Translations under genes and position numbers: made by a program
Shown: positions 56,480 through 64,000 of the stretch, piece by piece
Numbering within the stretch: position 1 is the stretch's first letter
How the letters are laid out: every line of letters begins with the position of its first letter
NCBI GenBank assembly: GCA_001599935.1
Contig: BCIJ01000003.1
Location: 766,424 to 830,423 of the forward strand
DNA: 64,000 bases
Reading direction: 5' to 3'
Source of the DNA: Holtermannia corniformis
Taxonomy: Eukaryota; Basidiomycota; Tremellomycetes; Holtermanniales
Notes under the pieces: generated by a model
Seen by the model: only the letters and a program-made list of their open reading frames with translations
Databases searched by the model: none
Told to the model about the DNA's origin: nothing

Positions 56480-59175
56480 TTACGGACAGAGCTCAACATA
56501 GGTGTTTGGGACTACCCCCTTGCGGCCGTCAGCCACAATCTCCCACCACCCGTCACTGTAGCCGGTCCCAAGTGGCGTGAGCTCATAGACTTGTCCCTCC
56601 GCGATTGACACTTCGTCCGTGTCCGCTGCCGCGTACGTGTACAGGGCTTTGACTGTGCAGTGGTTCAGCATGAAACGTGCGGGTGTACAGGATGCGCACC
56701 GTGGCGGTTGCCGGGCTTCGGCTGAGTGGCTGGCGACGAGCTTCCTGGACTCGGGTGTCCAATCAATGTGAGGTAGGTTGCTGGGACCAAACCCTCTCGA
56801 CCTGCATCGCCGACGCGGACCTTGACCCAGCCTGAGCCATCATCAAGTTCAATTACTTGAACGATGGTGTTCGCTACTATCTCAGCCCAACTGTCATATT
56901 AATCGTCGGTAGGACTGACCTTCGACCGTGACTTCGAAGTCGCCATTTGCGTCGTACGCATACTTCATTGATCCCATGACGGTCTCGTCTGGTGTACCGC
57001 CATGCCAGTCCTCCGACTCGTCGTCTTCCTCGATCGCAGGTGTCGACGAGCCAGTCGTTGAAGCTGAGGGTGTTGAATGGTTCATAGCCGGTACGTTGAG
57101 ATGTGAAGATTCTGCGACAGGTGCTGCGCCCGGCACCACTCAGCTTCTGGATAATTGACAGAGAATACGTTGACTGACCCTTTGCACTCCCACTGATGCT
57201 CAGGCTCCGCCTGAAGCCGCCTCCACTACTCGCCGAGCTGTTCGACCTGCCCAGAGCCAAGGAGCTACATCGGCCGCCCGAAGCCTTGCCTTGACATTCC
57301 GCCGGTACCTGCTCTAGTCAGACTACATCGAGCCAAGTCAGTGTCGACTGACATTCATCTCACACTTGGCATGTACGGACGCACCACAGCGCCGGCACGT
57401 CTTGCCCTTGTGTGACAGACCCCATACAGAGCCCTACATGTCACCGTCAGCCGCTTCAATGACTGCACTGTACCACAACACGCTCACACCGCAATAATCA
57501 CACGGCGTTGGGATGGTGAATGTTGCCGACTTGAAGTCGTGAGGATGTTGCGGTGCCACGTCGTCTGTAGTGATCAGCCACGTCGAGCGTTTCAATTGGT
57601 GCCTCACCTCCGAGCAAAGCCTCGATGATCTCCATTTCCGCCCGCGCGCCCTCCGCCTTCGATTCCAGCATCGAGATCTCCCGCAGCGCCGTCAGTAGAT
57701 TCTGCGCACGTCAGCGCGAGCAGACAGCATTTACCGTCACGCACGTCCAGCACATCGTCTGGATCACCGAGTCCCCGTTCAGCTCGATAAGCCTCGACCA
57801 AGTCTTTCAGCCTCGTCTTCTCCTGATCTGCACAGTCATCAGTCTAATATCACCAACCGGACGCGACGATACATACGCTTGACGGCAGCCACCTTTTCTG
57901 CCTCGCCCAAGCGCCCTTTTGCTTTCCCCCACCGATTCTTGGCCCACACGACCTCGGGCTCGTCCTTGAACTCGAGGTTACCGAGCTCGTAGTGCCCCTC
58001 TTTTGGCTCGAATGTCATACTAATTGGTTCAGGCTGAACGGCCGCATTGTACCGCAACCAGAGATCTTGGTCCGCTGTGACCGAGACTGTGGCGTACACA
58101 GCCTGAGAGCGTTCAGAGAGGGATGAGAGAATTGAAAGGTGGCGCAAGTGGATGACGGCGTGATGTCGAAGCTGCGTCGCGAGCTCGGTCTGCAGGTGTG
58201 CGTGCAGCGTCTCTACATAGCGGCATCAGAGTTGTTGGATCCGAGCTGGGACCCAAGAGACGTACGCGCTTGACTGCCCCAGATCCTGCCCTGCTGTCGG
58301 ACTTCCTCCCTGACACGTTCAGCGACCTTGAGAGAGACAATGTACGCGTTGCGAGAGGCTGCTGTTGTAGTCTGTTGTAGTTCATGGGCTTTCGCGGCGC
58401 GTATATGGTGTGGCGAGGACGGCTGCTGCGAAGCCAGCTTGGTCGACGCCGATGACAGTGTAGTCAGGTCCTGGTAATACTGCGATGACGCGCCTCAGTA
58501 TATGTGCAGGCACTCAAAGTGTGCTATCAAGCTCACCTTGTTCTTCGCCTGTATTCGTCAGCTCGGGTTGCACAAGCTTGCCAGAGCGCAGACCTTTTCG
58601 ACGCTCGCACGCGACGCCTCTTCAGCATCTGTCAGATCTTTTGCCCAGCGCTCCATCTTGGCTCTGCATTCCACTTGCTTCTTCTCGTGGCGCTGAAGCG
58701 GGTCGACGAGCTGCGCCGCGAGGGCGTCGGCATGCTTGTTGTGCTCCTGAGACACGAGCTGAAGGAGTGCCATGTGGTTCGTGAGGGACTGGAGTAGGGT
58801 TCTGCAGTGATTCAGCTGTCAAAGCAATGTCACATGTCGACAAGGACTGACTGCTGGCGTTCCCACCCGTCGCCTTCCTTCTCGGGCTCATCGCCTACAG
58901 TGACAGACTTGGCTTTCTGCTGCACCCGGCCTTCAAACTTGCGCGCGAGCGTCGATAGCTTGGTGGCGTATTCACTACTCTATTCAGCACCATATTGGAC
59001 CTTGAAGACTCATGACTGACCGCTCTAGTGCCGCATGCGAGTCTACAAACGCACGGTACTCGGCCGTGAACCCAAGTGAGGAGCCGAGGATGTTGAGCAA
59101 CGCTCCGGGTGATCGCGGGGGCAGAGACAAGTTTGAAGTCCATGTTTGAGCCTGAGATGACTCTGCGTGTGCCAT
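56480..59175 (-). CDS. BZZ1: Bzz1-like F-BAR, C1 and SH3 actin regulator
   Basis: Bzz1 (related to syndapin/Toca) recruits Las17/WASP and type I myosin at endocytic sites. The N-terminus MAHAESSQAQTWTSNLSLPP is followed by the FCH/F-BAR domain (GFTAEYRAFVDSHAALEREY, ATKLSTLARKFEGRVQQKAK). A long coiled region includes MERWAKDLTDAEEASRASVE and WLRYNAAVQPEPISMTFEPK. The C1 zinc domain has HDFKSATFTIPTPCDYC with RRCGA and HAKCEMN. A Ser-rich linker leads to two SH3 domains, the last being KALYTYAAADTDEVSIAEGQ with GWWEIVADGRKGVVPNTYVE. More than ten short introns. Domain order matches fungal Bzz1. Confidence 0.9.
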
Positions 59176-60224
59176 GGCAAGCCGCTAGAGCTGTTAGTTG
59201 AGCTGATGTCGATGCACCGCCCCCTGAGCTTCATGGCCGACTTTGACGTGTGTTAGCGTATCGCTAGCGTGCTGCTAGAATGTCAAACGTCACAGAAGCG
59301 CTGACGTTGACATGCTTGGCGCCAACTCGCTAGGAAGCTTGGTGACCTTGATACCTGCTGTCTGCGCCCTGGCAGTGTTCACTGTCGAATGCTGAGTTGA
59401 CCGATGCACCATAGAGGTGCCCGACACAGACATCAAGTCGCGATCAGACTTCACAGTGTAAGCCGCTCAGGGAGCTAGAGAAATCTGCATGGGGTATGCG
59501 CTCGCCAGGCATTCATCTGCATCTACAGTCCATACATACCTCACGAGGCATACCTGGATGATACATGGCTGGATCAGCGTGGAGCCCGATTGCTAGGTTA
59601 AGCTTGCGACTGCGCCACGCGGTCATGACGGCAACCGATCGTCGTCCTTGTTCTTCTTGCTGGGCGGACTATGGTTGTGCATGGCTACAGTACCTAGTAG
59701 GTGCAAAGATAAGGCGGGTGCTACTACTGCCTTGCCTTGTCCACGTAGCTAAAGACTGACTTGTACTGTGCGGACAGTGCGTTATTTCAGCACGGTCCCG
59801 TACCAAGGTTACAGCATGCAAGCTATGCTATGTACTACGGAGCTGCTAGCATCCCGCTCGGAAGCTGAAGTCCGGCTATCTCTCCTACTAAACTACGTAC
59901 AAGCCTGTAGACGATCCGATACCCTTACGCGCAGCCGAACGGCCATGTTCGCCTCGTTTGATGCGTTCGCAGCACGCATGTCGTCATCGTTCCCCCTACG
60001 TCACAATCGCACAATCGCCCGTCCAGCCTCTCGGTACATAATCACACCACGGCGCGCCCCCTGTGACCTTCTTCTCCACCTTGCCCCGGTTCAATCAACC
60101 TATAATCAGAACACGGGAGACTGAGAGTAACGACTACGACTGCGATTACTATAACTCGACTGTGACACCGACCGTGAGTCGCGAGACCAGGCGCGTAGAC
60201 AGCACTGATCAGGGCGTCACTTAG
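59176..60224. other. Long intergenic region, no gene seen
   Basis: About 1.05 kb between divergent Bzz1 and HAM1-like starts, the longest non-coding spacer in the window. A + frame at 59768-60124 (118 codons) has no known motif and an Arg/Leu/Ser composition like noise. It likely contains two promoters; no TATA box is well placed. Confidence 0.45.
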
Positions 60225-63091
60225 ATGTCTCTTCCCGCTACCACTGCCGATATCTCGGCCAACCCATCCAAGATGGGCGTCACCGCCCCCGTCAACTCTG
60301 CCAACAAGGACGCCGATGTCCAGCGCAAGCTCAAGCTGCTCGGTGTCGTCCAGGTCCGTGCTTACGATCTTGCCCCTTTCGGCCGACCGTGCTGATGCGC
60401 GCACAGGGCTTCCGTGACGGCCGCATGCCCGACAACGAGCAGATCCACGAGGCGCTCGCCTACGCCAGCAAGCACTCGCCCGTCGAGCTGTCCAAGCTCT
60501 CGCCAGAGGGCCGTGTGTTGATCGATGACACTCGGGACATTCTCGAGACGCTGCAGGCCATCGTCCAGGAGAAGAACGCCGACGAGCTGTTCCAAAACGC
60601 CGTCTGGCACACTTCAGGCGCCGACATCTCGCGCGGCAAGCAGGACCCAAGCAACGTCATCCCCGTCTCCAAGGAGGATGCGACGGCCGAGGGCAAGCAG
60701 GCGATTGCTCACTTGCGTACGCTCGTCACCTTGTTCATCACCAACTCGGAAGCTCGCAAGCTCTTCAACGACATTGGCATTATTGGCCGTGACTTGTTCG
60801 CGACTGGCGCTGCCAAGGCTGCTGAAAAGGCCCGCCCAGACCAGGAGGCCCTTGACCAGGTTGACAAGCCGGCGCCCAAGGGCGAGTGGATCGGTGCCGA
60901 CGGCCAGCGCCTCGGCAAGAACGACACCCCCGACCTCCAGCTCAAGGGTCCCGGTGGATCCGAGGTCCGCTACAACCCCAAGGACGACCCAAACTCTGCT
61001 CAGTGAGTGCTCTGGCACACATACGAGTCAAGCTGACGAACTAGGGTCACTGACCGTGATGGCAACACGCGCTCGGCCGCCGAGGCCCGCGAAGAGGCCC
61101 AGGCCAAGAAGGACCAGCTTCAATCCGAGGCTCAAGACCGCAAGGAGGAGGCCCACGCCCGCAAGGAGGAGGGCAAGCAAGAGCTCAAGTCTCACGCTCA
61201 AGACGTCGCCAGTGCCCGCGACCCCAACGCTTCCTACTCTGAGCAAAAGGAGCAGGTCAAGCAGCGCGCCAACGAAAAGGCGCCCGACGGCGAGGACCAG
61301 GAGAAGACCAAGCAGGGCCTCAAGGACCGTATCTTCGGTCTCAAGAATCAGATCCCTGACGAGCACCGCGAGAAGGCCAGCCAGCAGGTTGACCGCGCCA
61401 AGGACTTCCTCAACGACAACATCCCCGAGGAGCGCCGCGACCAGTTCATCTACCGCTTGAAGAAGGTTGTCGTCGAGTGCCAGGAGCACTCGGACTACAA
61501 CGAGGCCATGTCGTGGTTCCTGGACACTTTCGAGAACTACAAGGGCCACACCAAGCACGTTGCGGGTGCGGGCGCCGACTCTGCTGGCGCGGTCGCCGAA
61601 GACCCAAACCTCAAGCAGGCCACCTTCGAGGTCCGCACCCTGTTCGAGCGCTTTGCCAATGGCCAGTCGATCCAGCCCATCATCAACTCCCTCGACGACC
61701 TGTACACCGACGCTCAGAACGATGACGGTCTCCGCAACTGGTTCACAAAGTTCAACCAGTACCTGCACGCCATCCTCCTCGAGCCCGGATACATCCTCGA
61801 GGACCGCTCGACCAAGGAGGGCAAGGACTTGCGCGACTCTGGCCGCGAATACTTCGAGGGCCGCTACAAGGGTCACTTTGAGCGCTTCTTTGACGAGGTT
61901 GCGCGCTGGTTCACTGCCATGGCCGACGACCCGCTCAACGTCCGCCTCGGTGATGACATCAAGGTGGGTTTTGCTTACTGGACTCGAGACCTCGACTGAC
62001 CCTCGCAGCGCCTCACCAAGGACTTGCTGTTTGACGAGAACGGGAGCCTCACTTTCAAGCCCGCGCTCTGGGAGGACCTGCGTCGGTACATCTTGCCTTC
62101 GCTCATCGAGCAGATTGGCTACGTACCCATCCCGCGGTCCGAATACTCGGACGACCAGATCGACCTTGTCGTCGAGAACCTGGTGCTCTCGGGTCCCAAC
62201 CTGTTCCCCAACATTGTCAACATTGACGCCCACAACCACTTCTCGTTCTCGCCTTACGAGAACATCAACAAGAACCTGAACACGCACCACCACACGATCC
62301 ACCTCGGTCTCTCGCAAATCCAGGCCGACTTGCGTGATGTCGCGTTCAGCTTCCGCCGCAAGAAGGGATGGCCAAAGATCTCTGACCACGGTCTCGCCGA
62401 CGTGGTCATTGGCGGCAAGGGCATCAGCGCCGACGTCACGCTCGAGTCTGTCGAGAACTCGCGCAGCTACGTGTTCAAGGTCAAGCAGTCAAAGGTCACT
62501 GTCGACACGCTCAAGTTTTCGATCCGTGACTCGCGCCACGACTTGCTCTACAAGTTTGTAAAGGCGACGGCCAACAATGTGATCAAGAAGGCGATCCAGG
62601 TCGCCGTCGGTACGGCGATCAAGAACGCGCTCGAAGAGCTCAACTCGCAGTTGGTCGAGGTCAAGAACCGGATGGAGGACGCCAAGAAGTCGGACACGAC
62701 CAACCGGACCGAGGCTCTCAAGCAGGTTCTCCAGAAGAAGAAGGCCGAGGCTAAGGCTGAGAAGGAGGCGCACGAGCCCAAGGGCACCTTCCGCGTAAGT
62801 ATGCGCTTTGCCTTTAAGCACCCCGCTCACACCGTTGTTTAGATCGTCACCAACCGTGACAGCCAGCTCAACCCGGACCTCTCGCACAACCACAAGGCGT
62901 CGTACACGCAAAAGCAGTTCAAGGTCGAGGATGCCGCCCAGTCGGGCAAGGACTGGCGATCGCCCGTCTTCTCGCTCGTTGACAGCAAGCACCCGGCCGT
63001 TACGGGCGAACACCACCCTGCTACGAGCGCGACCCAACGGGCCGCTGCGGGTGCGGCCAACGCTGCTCACACGACCGGCGCGCGTGTTTAG
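60225..63091 (+). CDS. HAM1-like fungal protein (HAM1 N- and C-terminal domains)
   Basis: About 890 residues in five exons; introns near 60355-60407, 61004-61044, 61963-62008 and 62795-62842. The first exon is MSLPATTADISANPSKMG. The N-terminal region has GFRDGRMPDNEQIHEALAYA and ALVTLFITNSEARKLFNDIG-like helices, then a charged Lys/Glu-rich linker. The conserved core holds QSIQPIINSLDDLYTDA, FFDEVARWFTAMADDPLNVR, LAPSLIEQIGYVPIPRSEY-like text and HNHFSFSPYENIN. The C-terminal domain includes GLADVVIGGKGISADVTLE. The last part resembles lipid-binding tubular folds, which is my inference. Codons are strongly biased, so it is probably well expressed. Known family, poorly known function. Confidence 0.8.
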
Positions 63092-63217
63092 AGGGTTGTA
63101 CAGGAATCTTCTTGTTATATAGGCTTGTCTTAATATGGGATGACGAATGGATGCACACGATTGCCAAGTCTTGTTGATTGCATGCATCCGCTCGTTATGG
63201 TCGTCAATTTCCAAAAG

Positions 63218-64000
63218 TTAATACACCCGCCCGATCCCACGACACCGATGGCATTGCTCCGTGTCGAGTCCTAGGAAGGTGTCGACCCAGCCATCACCAC
63301 CACACTTGTAACAGATTCTGCTCTGGTCAGCTAATGATCGGAGGCGACCGCAGAACTCACTGCCCGCCTAGCCGGGGATCCCCCGCCCTGAGTACGACTG
63401 CTCCAGGAGGAGCATGGTATCCATGCGGCATCGGTGGAGCATAGCCATATCCCGTAACAGGACCAGGTCCATAGTCTGGCCCAGGCATCATCCCAGGGGC
63501 AGGATAGCCCATCGGTGGCTGGTAGCCTCCGCCGCCGCCACCCGAGCCATACGGTATGTTGCCCGGATAAGCCATCGTCGGCGGTTGTTGCAGCGGTGGA
63601 TGACTGAACGCCGGCAGCGGCCGTTGAAAGTTTTCAGACGCGCTGGTAGATGGGTTTGCGTTCTGACCCGTCGCTGAAGCATACGAGATCATGAGCGCGC
63701 CCGTGTACAGTTTCCCGTACTTTTTCCAGTCCTGCGCGGGTGAGATCATGTCGGTGCACCCGGATGGACTTACGTTCTTGCAAGGATGTGAGGGATCGTT
63801 CTGTTTCCAGCCAGTGTTGTTGCATTTCCTACAAACAAACCCGCGAGGGTAGACGAGCAGCATCCCGTCTTTGAGCAGCGGCCGGCCCGGCGTCGGCACA
63901 GACGTCGGTCGCATGTCTTCTCCAGCTGAGGAAGGCGCGGAAGGTGGTGGTGGTGGCGGATGACTATGCGGTGCGTGCTGAGGCGACGGTCGAGGTCCAT
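63218..64000 (-). CDS. HUA1: Hua1-like zinc-ribbon protein, partial (N-terminus beyond window)
   Basis: The frame is open to the window edge, so the start is missing. After a Pro-rich stretch comes LLVYPRGFVCRKCNNTGWKQ with HPCKN, joined across an intron (about 63729-63776) to DWKKYGKLYTGALMISYA. A long Pro/Gly/Tyr-rich linker follows. The last exon (63218 to about 63318) encodes CYKCGGDGWVDTFL and QCHRCRGIGRVY at the stop. The paired CxxC...CxxC motifs at both ends and HPC-x-K/R-Y-G-K match fungal Hua1 proteins, which bind ubiquitin-pathway and actin-patch partners in yeast. Confidence 0.8.

Noticed and set aside
59768..60124. 118-codon + frame in the Bzz1/HAM1 spacer
   Set aside because: It has no known motif, no coding-type codon bias and no supporting context.
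61028..62389. 453-codon minus-strand open frame
   Set aside because: It lies exactly antisense to well-supported HAM1-like exons and results from their strong codon bias; its Leu/Val/Arg composition matches no family.
1..64000. CRISPR array, operons, prophage or plasmid features
   Set aside because: The intron-rich eukaryotic gene structure rules these out, and no regularly spaced direct repeats were seen.

Overview
The window is a gene-dense stretch of a fungal nuclear genome, most likely a basidiomycete. Almost every gene is split by many very short introns (about 40-55 bases) that start GT, usually carry a CTGAC-type branch site and end YAG. Codons favour C or G at the third position. The gene set is typically fungal: Chs5/exomer, fungal NADPH oxidase, Atg26-type sterol glucosyltransferase, cyanase, a HAM1-like protein and a Hua1-like protein. 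A Tremellomycetes-like yeast is my guess from intron style; the sequence alone does not settle the species.

Layout. 0-1.3 kb: a small hairpin and a possible ABM-fold fragment. 1.3-14.2 kb: ataxin-2/Pbp1-like RNA-binding protein (+), B-type cyclin (-), ribosomal protein eL6 (-), a lysine-methyltransferase-like protein (+), and the DEAH helicase Dhr1/DHX37 (+). 14.9-22.1 kb: a very large protein with Ig-like/ASH-type beta repeats (+), an Efm7/Nnt1-like methyltransferase (-), and a four-span membrane protein (+). 22.3-33.9 kb: ceramide synthase (-), the complex I assembly factor NDUFAF5 (-), Chs5 (+), a monocarboxylate-type MFS transporter (+), and a NoxA-type NADPH oxidase (+). 34.1-37.1 kb: a complete pogo/Tigger-like DNA transposon with perfect 16-bp terminal repeats, a TA target duplication and an open transposase. 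37.4-45.8 kb: sterol 3-beta-glucosyltransferase (+), an alcohol O-acetyltransferase-like protein (-), Ctf8 (+), and a small unknown (+). 46.1-64 kb: ribosomal protein eL36 (-), Vps52 (-), a Vps9-domain Rab5 exchange factor (+), cyanase (+), an unknown (-), a secreted Cys-containing protein (+), a Gln-rich protein (-), Bzz1 (-), a HAM1-like protein (+), and the C-terminal part of a Hua1-like protein (-).

How the genes relate. There are no operons and no obvious metabolic cluster. Several neighbours act in membrane traffic or membrane lipids: ceramide synthase, Chs5, sterol glucosyltransferase, Vps52, Vps9, Bzz1 and Hua1-like. The Vps52/Vps9 pair is divergent, with a start-to-start gap of only about 75-135 bases. 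This is a loose functional theme, not a demonstrated system.

The most unusual item is the transposon. Its transposase carries a long spacer between the second and third catalytic Asp residues and ends in a sequence that fits a PCNA-binding PIP box. The element sits about 300 bases upstream of the sterol glucosyltransferase start codon. Exon boundaries were inferred by eye from splice motifs, reading frame and remembered family motifs; individual introns may be off by a few bases.
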